Source: Blastocatellia bacterium UBA7656
GTDB lineage: Bacteria > Acidobacteriota > Blastocatellia > UBA7656
DNA: 64,000 nt
Direction: 5' to 3'
NCBI GenBank assembly: GCA_002483445.1
Contig: DLHY01000030.1
Span: 124,001 to 188,000 of the forward strand
The position numbers and the translations under genes were made by a program. Below, one piece after another: positions 25,543 to 34,023 of this stretch; position 1 is the stretch's first letter, and each line of letters opens with the position of its first letter. The notes under the pieces are model-generated. The model made no database searches. It was not told the DNA's origin and saw only the letters and a program-made list of their open reading frames with translations.

Positions 25543-27003
25543 TCAATCCGCCGCCTCTTGGTTTGCCATAGGCCCGCGCTCGAAAATCGCGCTCGTCACA
25601 TATCCGACGAGAAAAGTCACAGCCGACCCCACGAGCGCGTACCACTGCCAGGACAGAGTTGTTCCTGCCCACACGAATGTCATAAACGCGACGCCGCATA
25701 CCACGCCTGCCAGCGCGCCATTTTGTCTGACTCTCTTTGTGAGCGTACCCATAAAAAATAATCCCAGAACCGGGCCGCTCGTAAACGACGCTATTCCGAG
25801 AACCGTGTCGACTATACGCTTGTCCTTGCCGATGACGAATAACGCGGCGGCTATCTGCACCACGCCCCAGAAGGCCGTCAGGTAGCGCGAGACTTTCATG
25901 TAATGATCTTCAGAGCGCGCGGGCGCGATGAGCGGTTTATAAAAATCCGCGAGCGAAGTAGATGCAAGCGCATTCAAAGACGATGACATCGCCGCTGCAA
26001 GCATCGCGGCGATGACAAGCCCGACTATCCCTGCTGGAAGTTCGTTGACGATGAAGTGAGCGAACACGCGATCCGGGCTTATGCCTTCCGGCAGCGTCGG
26101 CGATTGTCGATAAAACACGAACAGCATCACCCCTATGAAAAGAAACATCACGAACTGCGCGAATATGATCACGCCGCTTGTGAGCAATGCGGCTGCGGCC
26201 TGCCGCGCGTTTTTGCCGCACAGGTAACGCTGAACCATGTACTGATCCGTCCCGTGCGTCGCGGTGTTCAAAAACGCGCCGCCGATCACTCCCGCCCAGA
26301 ACGTGTAGCTTTTGGCAAGGCTGACAGAAAAATCGAACAGATGAAACTTGCCGAACTCCGTGCCGACCGAGATGACCTCCTGCCATCCGCCACGGATATG
26401 ATCGAGCAATATGATCGCGGCAATTGCAGCCCCCAGATTGTAGATGGCAAGCTGCACGACTTCTATCCAGATGACCGCCGTTATGCCGCCGAGGTAAGTG
26501 AAAAAAATCATCACCCCGCCGATGATGAGAATCGATTGCCAGTCCGCAAGTCCTGTGAGCGCGACCAGAGGAATCGCCGTCGCGTAGATTCGCACGCCGT
26601 CGGCAAGCGAGCGCGTGACGAGAAAAAGCGATGCGGCTGCGCGTTTGACTCTTCCACTGAAGCGCGAATCGAGAATCTGATAGACGGTGAAAAGCTCGCC
26701 GCGAAAATAATGCGGGATGAAGAGGACGACGACGATCACTCGTCCGACCATGTAGCCCGCGACCAGTTGCAGAAAAGTGAAATTGCCTGCGGCGGCGAAA
26801 GCGAAAGCCGGAACGCTGATGAAAGTGACGACCGAAGTTTCAGTGGCGACTATTGACGCGGCTATCGCCCACCACGGCACGTCGTGATCGGAGAGAAAGT
26901 AATCGCGCGTGTCTCTCTGGCGTCGGCTGAAATACCAGCCGAGCAAAAGGACGCCCGCCAGATAAACGCATATAACCGCAAGATCGAGCGCGCGAAGATT
27001 CAT
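25543..27003 (-). CDS. Sodium:solute symporter (SSS family)
   Basis: A 486-residue polytopic inner-membrane protein with about 13 hydrophobic helices. It has SSS-family features: RDTRDYFLSDHDVPWWAIAASIVATETSVVTF in the first two helices, GGITAVIWIEVVQ, and SSSLNALASTSLADFY in the helix 8/9 region that contributes to Na+ binding. It starts MNLRALDLAVICVYLAGVLLLGW. The family imports sugars, sialic acid, amino acids or proline with Na+. Its place between a BadF-type sugar kinase and a NamZ fusion argues for N-acetylmuramic acid or N-acetylglucosamine uptake. That is inference from context. The heptamer pair lies just before its ATG. A clear Shine-Dalgarno sequence is not visible, because heptamer units occupy that position. 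Confidence 0.87.
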   Translation of the reverse strand: MNLRALDLAVICVYLAGVLLLGWYFSRRQRDTRDYFLSDHDVPWWAIAASIVATETSVVTFISVPAFAFAAAGNFTFLQLVAGYMVGRVIVVVLFIPHYFRGELFTVYQILDSRFSGRVKRAAASLFLVTRSLADGVRIYATAIPLVALTGLADWQSILIIGGVMIFFTYLGGITAVIWIEVVQLAIYNLGAAIAAIILLDHIRGGWQEVISVGTEFGKFHLFDFSVSLAKSYTFWAGVIGGAFLNTATHGTDQYMVQRYLCGKNARQAAAALLTSGVIIFAQFVMFLFIGVMLFVFYRQSPTLPEGISPDRVFAHFIVNELPAGIVGLVIAAMLAAAMSSSLNALASTSLADFYKPLIAPARSEDHYMKVSRYLTAFWGVVQIAAALFVIGKDKRIVDTVLGIASFTSGPVLGLFFMGTLTKRVRQNGALAGVVCGVAFMTFVWAGTTLSWQWYALVGSAVTFLVGYVTSAIFERGPMANQEAAD

Positions 27004-27006
27004 GGG

Positions 27007-27135
27007 TAGATGTCAGAGGTTAGATATTAGATGTTAGTGAATGTAAAAAGCCAGACGTTGATAGATCGATGCAGGCAGACGTTGGCCAGAATCTATAGAC
27101 CGATCTAACATCTAACATCCAACATCTGACATCTG
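27007..27135. repeat. Inverted pair of heptamer arrays between genes
   Basis: One arm (27007-27038) has units agatgtt/agatatt/agaggtt. The other (27102-27135) has the complementary atctaac/atccaac/atctgac units. About 60 bases lie between. The outer arm supplies the last codons and the TAG stop of the kinase gene, and the inner arm abuts the symporter ATG, so the intercistronic mRNA can form a hairpin. Confidence 0.75.
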
Positions 27136-28125
27136 TTTTCGAGCGATCTTCGCAGCGCCTATGGTCGGAGGAAAGAGCGGGAGGCCGACATCGGCGCTTG
27201 GCGCGATTTTCAGTACCGTATCTCGCAAAGGAGCGAGGAGGAATTCGCCGGATTTGAAAACGCCTCCGACGCAGGCGACGCGAAACTGCTGGTTGCGCAT
27301 TCCGAGTTTTTCGATGACCGATGCGGCCAGCGCGCCAAGCTCGCGCCCTGCCGAGGCGAGTATCCCGCGCGCGACAGCATCGCCCCTTTGAGCGGTCTCA
27401 GAGACGACTCCGGCGAGCGAGGATATATCCATCTCGTTGTTGTCGTAAATCACGCGGGGGAGATCAGCCGGATAATTTATTCCGAGGCGCGCGCATATCC
27501 CTTCGGTCAGAAGAGTTCGAGGCGCGCGTCGGTCGAGAGAAGCTGCGATGGCTCTGAGCGCGCGGCGGGCGATGTCATAAGCGGAGCCTTCATCGGCGAG
27601 TGTCGGCCCCCATCCGCCTGAGCGCGATTGCTGGCCGCGTTCATTCATCCCTATCGCAATCGATCCTGTGCCTGCGATGATGACCACGCCCGGTTGAGAG
27701 TCGAGCGCGCCCGCAAGCGCGGCTTCGGCATCGGTGACGAGCAGAATATTTTGAATGCCGAGCGCCGTGAAGAGCGCGTCTTTCATCGTGTTGTAATGAA
27801 CGGGCTGGCTGATTCCTGCAAGCGCGATGCAGGCATTAGTGATATTGTCGCGATTGATCCCGGCCTGGGCGCAGGCTTCATTTACGACTTTGGTGATATG
27901 CGAGACGGCTTCATCGAATCCGACGCGCAGGGGATTCGACGCATCGCCTGCGGCTTCGCCCAGATTGTTGAGAGAGGCATCGGTGATTACTGCTCGTGTA
28001 AGAGTGCCTCCTCCGTCCACGCCGAGGAAGTAAGAATCGCGCGCCTGCGGCATTTCACTTTCGGGTTCGGCTGAAGAATTCGATTGCGGGGGTTGCGCTT
28101 TAGGATTCGAATAAAGGCTGTCCAT
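27112..28125 (-). CDS. BadF-type amino-sugar kinase (MurNAc/GlcNAc)
   Basis: A 337-residue ASKHA-fold kinase of the BadF/BadG/N-acetylglucosamine kinase family. The phosphate-1 loop is FLGVDGGGTLTRAV, phosphate-2 is VVIIAGTGSIAIG, RSGGWGPTLADEGSAYDIARRALRA follows, and the adenosine motif region is ACVGGVFKSG. It phosphorylates an amino sugar at C-1 or C-6 with ATP in the cytoplasm. MurK-type enzymes of this family act on MurNAc and GlcNAc. The ATG at 28125 is chosen (AGGAAA site upstream) over a much longer frame whose first 65 codons look non-coding. It is the first gene of the kinase-symporter-NamZ set. Its last five or six residues (MSDVGC) are encoded by heptamer repeats, which suggests the original C-terminus was overwritten or extended. 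Confidence 0.85.
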   Translation of the reverse strand: MDSLYSNPKAQPPQSNSSAEPESEMPQARDSYFLGVDGGGTLTRAVITDASLNNLGEAAGDASNPLRVGFDEAVSHITKVVNEACAQAGINRDNITNACIALAGISQPVHYNTMKDALFTALGIQNILLVTDAEAALAGALDSQPGVVIIAGTGSIAIGMNERGQQSRSGGWGPTLADEGSAYDIARRALRAIAASLDRRAPRTLLTEGICARLGINYPADLPRVIYDNNEMDISSLAGVVSETAQRGDAVARGILASAGRELGALAASVIEKLGMRNQQFRVACVGGVFKSGEFLLAPLRDTVLKIAPSADVGLPLFPPTIGAAKIARKQMSDVGC

Positions 28126-28733
28126 AAAAATTTCCTGACTGATGATCGGCTTTTCGTTCTTGTTATAACCCCAGGCCGTAGTCCTTGTACAATGAAATGT
28201 TTTTATGGATTCGATAATGATTGGTTTGGCGCGTGTTTCGTCCGCTTGAGGATGGGGCGAGCTTGCGACGGTTCCCGACCCGGCGCGGCCAGATGATGCG
28301 TGTGCGCGTTCCTCCTTCACATGCGCGGTAATAAGTCCCGACGCGCGATATATCTCTCCTGAGCAGAGCGGACAGGGCCGCTACAACAGCGCGAGGGCTA
28401 TGAGAGCGGCGGGGCGTGAGAGTGGGCAAATTGTTGTTGAACGAGATTGTGGTCTGTGATATATCACGCCTGCACTTATCTGTGGCAAATCAGACCGGGC
28501 GCGAAGAAGATGGGAGACGCGCCACGACAGTAAAGCACAACTTCAACTGTTGGGTCATCAGTCTCAAAATCATATAGATTCAGATGGAATTTTATAGATG
28601 CAGATGGCTCTTGAGTTCGCCCATTTCATGTTGGGCAGACGTCCTGAGCCACGATTCACGACAGAGATTGACGTTCCGTCCCGTTTGACTCTGCTTCGAT
28701 TAGTGCTGACAATACCCTTGTGGTCAAGATCTG
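28126..28733. other. Intergenic region, 608 bases
   Basis: It holds a sigma70-type promoter facing right at 28437-28465 and a short direct repeat (atagattcagatgg / atagatgcagatgg, 28573-28605) that could be an operator for the toxin-antitoxin genes. Several open frames exist but none resembles a known protein. Confidence 0.5.
28437..28465 (+). promoter_or_regulatory. Promoter with palindromic tgatatatca -10
   Basis: TTGAAC, 17 bases, TATATC. The -10 sits inside the perfect palindrome gtgatatatcac. A similar arrangement occurs at 36491-36520. It points toward the PIN/antitoxin cassette. Confidence 0.5.
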
Positions 28734-29181
28734 ATGGATCCAGATGTGAGAATCTACCTCGACAACTGTTGCTTCAATCGTCCGTTTGACGATCAAAAGC
28801 AGACGAGGATTCGGCTCGAAGCGGAAGCCAAGCTGTGTATTCAAGAACATTGTTCGCGATGGGAGGCTGGAACTCGTTTGGTCGTATATCCTGGATTTCG
28901 AGAATGAAGCCAATCCCTTTGAGGAGAGGCGGACGACGATCAGCGCGTGGAGGCAATACGCCGCCGTTGACATGGAGGAAACGCCAGCCATCTTGCAGCA
29001 AGCGAACTCTCTGGTGGGCGTGGGGCTGAAGGCGAAGGATGCCTTACATCTATCGTGCGCCCTACTTGGCGGATGTGCGTGTTTTGTGACCACAGATGAT
29101 GCAATCCTCAAGCGGGGCAAAGATGTGGAGGGCATCGCCATTATAGATCCGACTTCTTTTGTTCGAGAGAGGAACCTATGA
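28734..29181 (+). pseudogene. Frameshifted PIN-domain toxin
   Basis: The first frame from ATG 28734 reads MDPDVRIYLDNCCFNRPFDDQ, a PIN N-terminus with the catalytic Asp in IYLDNC, and runs for 57 codons to a stop at 28907. From about 28845 the sense continues in the +1 frame (RDGRLELVWSYILDFENEANPF, then KAKDALHLSCALLGG and FVTTDDAILKRG), supplying the second and third acidic clusters and the IDPTSFV end. A single-base change near 28843-28853 splits the gene. PIN toxins cleave RNA. This copy should be inactive unless frameshifting occurs or the base is an assembly error. Its stop overlaps the antitoxin start as ATGA. Confidence 0.75.
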
Positions 29182-29402
29182 CAAGTGACACCGAGCTACG
29201 AATACGAGGCTTACGCGCCCTGGTCGATGCCCTGGGTACGGTGGAAGCCGAGCGATTCATCAGTTTAGTTCTGCGAGAGCCGTTTGACTATACGACCTGG
29301 CAGAGAGAACTATGGGTTGTCCAGAGCGTTGAGCAAATAAGCAAGGCCGCGATGGAATTGCGAAGCGCCTTGCCGAACAAGAGGATGGAGCCGACGCGCT
29401 GA
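29178..29402 (+). CDS. Antitoxin partner of broken PIN toxin
   Basis: A 74-residue, mostly helical protein (ELRIRGLRALVDALGTVEAERFISLVL, then FDYTTWQRELWV). I recall such small proteins following PIN-domain genes, probably as antitoxins. The ATG overlaps the PIN stop (ATGA). The last seven or so residues (NKRMEPTR) are encoded inside the left half of an attC-like hairpin, as is common for the last gene of an integron cassette. The frame is intact although the toxin gene is frameshifted. Confidence 0.6.
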   Translation: MTSDTELRIRGLRALVDALGTVEAERFISLVLREPFDYTTWQRELWVVQSVEQISKAAMELRSALPNKRMEPTR

Positions 29403-29430
29403 GGCGCGCGGCTCATCCTCGGCGTTAGCG
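29372..29430 (+). other. attC-like site 1
   Basis: It starts gccgaacaa and ends ggcgttagcg, resembling integron R'' and R' boxes (…AACAA / …GTTAG). Between them is a long imperfect palindrome, gaggat-g-gagccg / cggctcatcctc, with one unpaired G as in attC extrahelical bases, and a small gcgc/gcgc tip. The agccgacgc...gcgcggct stem resembles the stems of known attC sites. The match to the 7-base R-box consensus is not exact. Confidence 0.5.
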
Positions 29431-29441
29431 AGAAACAAGAA

Positions 29442-30566
29442 ATGCCTTACGATATTTCGGAGAATAAGCGGGATTGGTATCGAGAGGTTTCGTCCAGGTC
29501 CAGAGCCCGAAAGAAAGCCGCGACCAACGGCGAATTGCCTTACGACCTTAATAATATCAACAAGCCTATCTTACAGCCTAAAAAACTGATGGCGCAGAAA
29601 CCGAAAAACGGTTTGAGGGTTCTATCTCTCTTTTCCGGTGGCGGTGGTCTTGACCTCGGCTTTGAGCGCGCAGGCTTTGAACACGTTGCCAGCTTCGACA
29701 TTTTGGATATTTGCGGTGAGACGTTAAAAGCTAATCGTCCCCACTGGGAGATCCTCAGCGGCATAAACGGTGACGTTACGGAAGTGGTTTGGTCATCCTA
29801 TAAAGGCAAAGTAGATCTGATTCATGGAGGGCCTCCTTGCCAGCCGTTTTCGATTGCTGGAAAACAGAGGGGGGGGCACGACGAGAGGGATATGTGGCCA
29901 GCATTCATTGATGCAGTGCTAACACTTATGCCGGAGGCTTTTGTCGCTGAAAATGTTCCTGGGTTATTGGACCCGAAATTTCGGAAGTATATAGATGAGA
30001 TTATTCTTTCGCCGTTAACACCGGACTACCACATTATCAAGTTCAAAGCCGTGGCCTCCGATTTCGGAGTTCCACAAGTTAGGACGAGAGTGATTCTTGT
30101 AGGATTTAGATCGCCCAAGGCAGCTAATTCATTCCAGATTCCAGAACCGACCCATTTACCGCAAGACAGCCTTTTTTCATCAGGCAGGTTTACTCCCGGC
30201 GCAAGAGCGGCGTTAGGGCTAAAGGATATCGGCTTCGACTGTTTCTCTCCCACGCTCCGGTCCGGCTTCACAGGCCCTAGAAAATCAACGAGTATCCTGA
30301 ACAGCAAAGCAAGTCAACGGGTTTGGGAAAAACTACATATCTGGCCAAATGGTGTGCAGAAATCCAGACAGGATGCTGTGATGTTTCCCCCAGAAAATGG
30401 TCACTTCAGGCTTTCAGTGCAAGATTGTGCCATTCTTCAGGGTTTTCCAGAAGACTGGACTTTTCAAGGCGCTACCTACCAAATACTGGGGCAAATTGGT
30501 AACTCTGTCTGTCCTCCTGTAGCTTATGCAATCGCCCGGTCGGTATCTAAAGCTTTGGGGTTTTGA
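29442..30566 (+). CDS. DNA (cytosine-5-)-methyltransferase
   Basis: A 374-residue type II C5-methyltransferase. Motif I is LSLFSGGGGLDLGFERAGF (61-79). Motif IV is GGPPCQPFS with catalytic Cys133, motif VI is AENVPGLL and motif VIII QVRTRVILVGF (QxRxR). Motif X is GQIGNSVCPPVAYAIA at the C-terminus. The first 50 residues are a basic extension. It methylates cytosine within a recognition sequence that cannot be read from the protein alone. The downstream gene starts immediately after its stop and encodes a PD-(D/E)xK protein, so the pair is a restriction-modification system. The sample line 29941-30000 is 40% GC, well below the core genome, and attC-like sites lie on both sides, both signs of acquisition. 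Confidence 0.92.
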   Translation: MPYDISENKRDWYREVSSRSRARKKAATNGELPYDLNNINKPILQPKKLMAQKPKNGLRVLSLFSGGGGLDLGFERAGFEHVASFDILDICGETLKANRPHWEILSGINGDVTEVVWSSYKGKVDLIHGGPPCQPFSIAGKQRGGHDERDMWPAFIDAVLTLMPEAFVAENVPGLLDPKFRKYIDEIILSPLTPDYHIIKFKAVASDFGVPQVRTRVILVGFRSPKAANSFQIPEPTHLPQDSLFSSGRFTPGARAALGLKDIGFDCFSPTLRSGFTGPRKSTSILNSKASQRVWEKLHIWPNGVQKSRQDAVMFPPENGHFRLSVQDCAILQGFPEDWTFQGATYQILGQIGNSVCPPVAYAIARSVSKALGF

Positions 30567-31292
30567 ATGGCTGTTCAAGACGATAGACGAGAGAAGGAAA
30601 TGTGCAAGCTCCTGGGACTTCGAGAAGGAGATGGTCGTTCCGGCGTAGATGCATTTCTTGATTTTTCTTCGCGCGGAAAAATGATAGCTGCGCCGATAGA
30701 ACTGAAGTCTACAACGAACGACTCTGTTTCAACAGCACGGGATGTGGGCCCTTCTCACATTGAGAAATGGCGCACGCGAATCTGGGTTTTCGGCTTTTAT
30801 GATTCTGGTGGTAGACAGCTTCAGAAATTGTTGGCCCTCGGACCTAATGATATGGAGGGCTGGATTGGCAAGATTGAGCGCTACATTGCGCCTGATTTCG
30901 CCATTGGAAAGCGAATCGCAGAAAAACTGACGCTTGAAGATCTGCACATCATCTGCGGGGAGAAGAGCAAATACAGCATGAATGATGCTCAGGTGTTACA
31001 CAAGCGACAGTGGAAACGTGAGGACTATCTGCGCGAAATGGACCTTCAGGAGGGATACTCCCCATTGAAAATGCTCGAGATTCTGAGATTGCGAGCTGTC
31101 TATCTCAATGAACGCGGTTCAACTCTGAACAATCCACATATACCAAACTCGTTCTTCTCAAATTTCAGCAACCGTACTCATGAAATTATGCGCAACAATG
31201 CGGACCTGATCTCAAGCACTATACAGCAGGAGATACGAGACATCACAATCGCTAACAAGGCGTTGCAGTGGACGGCGGAACGCCGCCGCTGA
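30567..31292 (+). CDS. Predicted type II restriction endonuclease
   Basis: A 241-residue protein starting with an ATG directly after the methyltransferase TGA. A PD-(D/E)xK nuclease core is visible near the N-terminus: Asp28/Asp32 in GVDAFLDFSSRGK, then IELKST with Glu45-x-Lys47, the usual metal-binding arrangement. An HIEKWRTRIWVFGFY strand follows. The central and C-terminal parts are unfamiliar and probably carry sequence recognition. By position it is the cognate endonuclease of the C5-methyltransferase. The C-terminal residues (NKALQWTAERRR) are encoded within an attC-like hairpin. I cannot assign it to a named restriction enzyme family. Confidence 0.75.
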   Translation: MAVQDDRREKEMCKLLGLREGDGRSGVDAFLDFSSRGKMIAAPIELKSTTNDSVSTARDVGPSHIEKWRTRIWVFGFYDSGGRQLQKLLALGPNDMEGWIGKIERYIAPDFAIGKRIAEKLTLEDLHIICGEKSKYSMNDAQVLHKRQWKREDYLREMDLQEGYSPLKMLEILRLRAVYLNERGSTLNNPHIPNSFFSNFSNRTHEIMRNNADLISSTIQQEIRDITIANKALQWTAERRR

Positions 31293-31307
31293 ACTTTGTG
31301 TTAGTTG
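31251..31307 (+). other. attC-like site 2
   Basis: Boundaries are gctaacaagg and gtgttagttg. The stem gttgcagtggacggcg / cgccgccgctgaac pairs with two unpaired bases (G and A) on the left strand and a three-base tip, giving the asymmetric hairpin of attC sites. Together with site 1 it brackets the restriction-modification pair as one possible gene cassette of about 1.9 kb. Confidence 0.5.
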
Positions 31308-31408
31308 AAATCTAGCAGCCCGACTACGGTATGCGGCCAAGCGCGCGATCAATGATACTGATAAGGCTGCGGCTCGTGAATCAAGGTAGAAAAATAGCCA
31401 GAGGGAAT

Positions 31409-33868
31409 CTACTCGTACCTAAGCGCAACCATCGGGTCTACTTTCATCGCGCGCCGCGCCGGTACGAGGCAGGCCACGAACGCTACAACCGTGAGCAGCA
31501 GCGGGATCATAATGAACGTCAGCGAATCAGTCGCACTCACACCGAATAACATCCCGCGGATCAGGCGCGTAAGCGCCAGCGAAGCCATCAACCCCACCAC
31601 AAGTCCTGTCACAACGAGTCTCATTCCCTGACCGACGATCAGCATCATCACATCCTGCCGCTGTGCGCCCAGCGCCATGCGCACGCCTATCTCGCGTGTG
31701 CGTTGAGCGACCGAATAAGAAACGACGCCATAGATGCCCGCGCTCACCAACACCAGAGCAAGCAGACCGAATAAACTGAGCAGGAGCGTCTGGAAACGCG
31801 GCTGGGCAACTACATCCGAGAGCCTCTCGTTCATGGTCTGAACCTTAGGCGCAGGCAGGTTCTTGTTCAAAGCTCTGACTTCACTATAAAGCGCAGCCGC
31901 GAGATTCGCCGGATTCCCCGCCGTCCGCACCAACAAGGTCGGCCCCTGCATAGGCCATTGCCAGTAGGGGGTGTAGACGTTCGGTTCAATCTGCGGGTCA
32001 AGGCTCAGGCTTTTGACATCCGCAACCACGCCTACGATCTCCGTCCATAAAGAAACGTTCGTTTGCCGATCAATCTGTCCCTGTTGGCCGGGATCGAGCC
32101 TGCCCAGATAGATTCGTTTGCCGATGGGGGTTTCGTCGGGGAAACATCGCTTCGCAAGCGACTCAGAGATGATGGCGACGCGCGGGGATTCCAATGTATC
32201 GCTCTCGCTGACGGTTCGGCCATCGAGCAGGGAGATGCCCATCGCGTGAAAGTAATCTGAGGTGATGCCATGAAAACTCGCGCGCGGATAATCTTCTTCT
32301 GCGCCAGTCTGCCGGTTTTCAATTGTGATATTGAAACTCGCTTTGTCGCTTGCGGCGGCGACCGACTGCGCGCCCGGTTGATTTTTCATTCGCTCTATCA
32401 ATTCGCGTATCGTCACCTGCGGTCGGGTCTCAGTCGGCCTGACCCAGGTGGTGAAGCCTGATATGGAAAAATCCAGTCTCGCGGTCAACAGATGATCCGG
32501 TTCGAATCCGCGATTCACCTCCGTCAGTTGCGCGAAGCTGCGGATCATCAAACCCGCTCCGATTAACAGCGCCAATGAGAGCGCGACTTCCACGACGACA
32601 AGCAGGCTGCGCAGACGGCTGCGATGCAGGCTTTCGGTCGCTCCCCTCGCGCTGTCTTTCAACGCGACGTTCAAATCCGGCTTCGTTGTTTGCCACGCAG
32701 GAGCGAGACCTAAGAGCAGACCGGTCGCGCACGCAATCAGCAACGTGAAAGCCAGCGACCGCATATCCAGTCTGGTCTCGCTGAGTCGCGGAACATAATC
32801 AGCATTGAACGCGATGAGCAGCCTCAGGCTCCAGAACGCCATCAGCGCGCCGAGCGCGCCGCCCGCAACCGACAGCAGCAGACTCTCTGTGAGCAACTGC
32901 CGAATCATGCGCCAGCGACTCCCGCCGAGCGCCAGTCGGATAGCGATTTCTTTTTGTCTGTCAGCCGCGCGAGCGAGCAGAAGGTTAGCGACATTGGCGC
33001 ACGCCACAGCCAGCACACAGGCAACAACGCCCCACAGAATCAGCAAAGCCATTCGCAGATTGCGACCCAGCGTCTGTTCGAGCAGCGGGATGACGGCGGC
33101 CTGCGAACTGATCATCGCTTCAGGATGTCGCTCTTCGATGCGCGACTGAATCGTGTTCAACTCCGCCTGCGCCTGTTCAATCGTCACGCCATCTCTGAGC
33201 CGCGCGATCACCGACAGCCACGGGCCGCGCCGCTTTCTGGGCATGTCGTCCCAACCGACTGGCAACCATATTTCCGTTTGATTTGGGAATCGGAAGCCCG
33301 ACTGCATCACGCCGACTATGGTGTAATCGCGCCTGCCGAACGTATCGATGGTCAGCAGTCGGCCAATCACATCGGGGTCTGATGCAAACTGCCTCTGCCA
33401 GAATTCATGGCTGATGAGCGCGACGCGATTGCCTTCCACCTGATCTTCTTCCGGCAGGAACGCGCGGCCCATCTGCGGCTCGACGCGCAATGTTGAAAAG
33501 AGAGAGGACGTGACGTAAGCGCATCTGGCTTTCTCACTGCCATCACTTGTTACCAGATTGAACTCGCCGCTGGTTGACCAGTAGGCTATGTCTTCGAAGG
33601 AGCGGTTTTGGTTGCGCCAGTCGACCAGATTCGGCGGCGCAACCTTCTGCTGCTCTATATTTCGGCGCGGATCGCTCTCCCATAGCATCACCAGACGATC
33701 CGGTTCTTCATAAGGGAGCGGACGCAGCAACACGCCATCGATTACGGTAAAGATAGCGGTGTTGGCGCCTATTCCGAGGGCCAGAGTCATCAGGGCCACC
33801 GCCGTAAAGCCCGGATTCCTGCCGAGCATACGCGCGCCATAGCGCAAATCCTGCCAGAAGGATTCCAT
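31409..33868 (-). CDS. ADOP/MacB-FtsX-type ABC permease
   Basis: An 819-residue membrane protein with the domain order of the acidobacterial duplicated orphan permeases. It has an N-terminal DLRYGARMLGRNPGFTAVALMTLALGIGANTAIF signature, a MacB periplasmic core domain, an FtsX domain (about 285-410, LLARAADRQKEIAIRLALGGSRWRMIRQLLTESLLL), a second MacB core, and a second FtsX domain (700-819, SVAQRTREIGVRMALGAQRQDVMMLIVGQG). No ATPase gene lies next to it. Such permeases either borrow an ATPase or work mechanically on efflux or lipoprotein processes. Its ATG overlaps the stop of a 51-codon frame (TGATG). The usual PadR-type regulator gene is absent here. Confidence 0.9.
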   Translation of the reverse strand: MESFWQDLRYGARMLGRNPGFTAVALMTLALGIGANTAIFTVIDGVLLRPLPYEEPDRLVMLWESDPRRNIEQQKVAPPNLVDWRNQNRSFEDIAYWSTSGEFNLVTSDGSEKARCAYVTSSLFSTLRVEPQMGRAFLPEEDQVEGNRVALISHEFWQRQFASDPDVIGRLLTIDTFGRRDYTIVGVMQSGFRFPNQTEIWLPVGWDDMPRKRRGPWLSVIARLRDGVTIEQAQAELNTIQSRIEERHPEAMISSQAAVIPLLEQTLGRNLRMALLILWGVVACVLAVACANVANLLLARAADRQKEIAIRLALGGSRWRMIRQLLTESLLLSVAGGALGALMAFWSLRLLIAFNADYVPRLSETRLDMRSLAFTLLIACATGLLLGLAPAWQTTKPDLNVALKDSARGATESLHRSRLRSLLVVVEVALSLALLIGAGLMIRSFAQLTEVNRGFEPDHLLTARLDFSISGFTTWVRPTETRPQVTIRELIERMKNQPGAQSVAAASDKASFNITIENRQTGAEEDYPRASFHGITSDYFHAMGISLLDGRTVSESDTLESPRVAIISESLAKRCFPDETPIGKRIYLGRLDPGQQGQIDRQTNVSLWTEIVGVVADVKSLSLDPQIEPNVYTPYWQWPMQGPTLLVRTAGNPANLAAALYSEVRALNKNLPAPKVQTMNERLSDVVAQPRFQTLLLSLFGLLALVLVSAGIYGVVSYSVAQRTREIGVRMALGAQRQDVMMLIVGQGMRLVVTGLVVGLMASLALTRLIRGMLFGVSATDSLTFIMIPLLLTVVAFVACLVPARRAMKVDPMVALRYE

Positions 33869-34023
33869 CAGCCGCCCTCCTTTGTTTTACCGCCTGCTGA
33901 AATATCTGACGAGGTTGCGGTCGAGCAGCGAGCCTTCCTTCGCGCCTGCGCCTTGTGGTTGAGAGTGAGAAGCGCAACGAGTGTTGTGAGGGTGAGCGCA
34001 AGCGGACGCGGGTTGTGAATCAT
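33868..34023 (-). CDS. Possible small secreted or membrane peptide
   Basis: A 51-residue frame with a hydrophobic N-terminal segment (RPLALTLTTLVALLTLNHKAQA), then a basic, polar tail (ARRKARCSTATSS). GAGGTAAAG precedes its ATG, and its stop overlaps the start of the permease gene (TGATG), so translation may be coupled. It could be a leader peptide, a small secreted peptide or chance. I know no family for it. Confidence 0.35.
   Translation of the reverse strand: MIHNPRPLALTLTTLVALLTLNHKAQARRKARCSTATSSDISAGGKTKEGG

Noticed and set aside
26056..26856. 266-codon plus-strand open frame opposite the symporter
   Set aside because: It is full of Arg, Asp and His with no hydrophobic core, and is the complement of symporter membrane helices.
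28126..28320. Longer start for the sugar kinase gene (402 codons)
   Set aside because: The first 65 codons show no family similarity, and the ATG at 28125 has a ribosome site directly upstream.
28545..28571. Third attC-like site before the PIN gene (gcacaac ... gttgggt)
   Set aside because: The two boxes are only about 12 bases apart, leaving no stem of the size seen in attC sites.
31409..33868. MacB as a full macrolide exporter
   Set aside because: The protein lacks an ATPase domain and has two FtsX/MacB core units, so the duplicated orphan permease call fits better.
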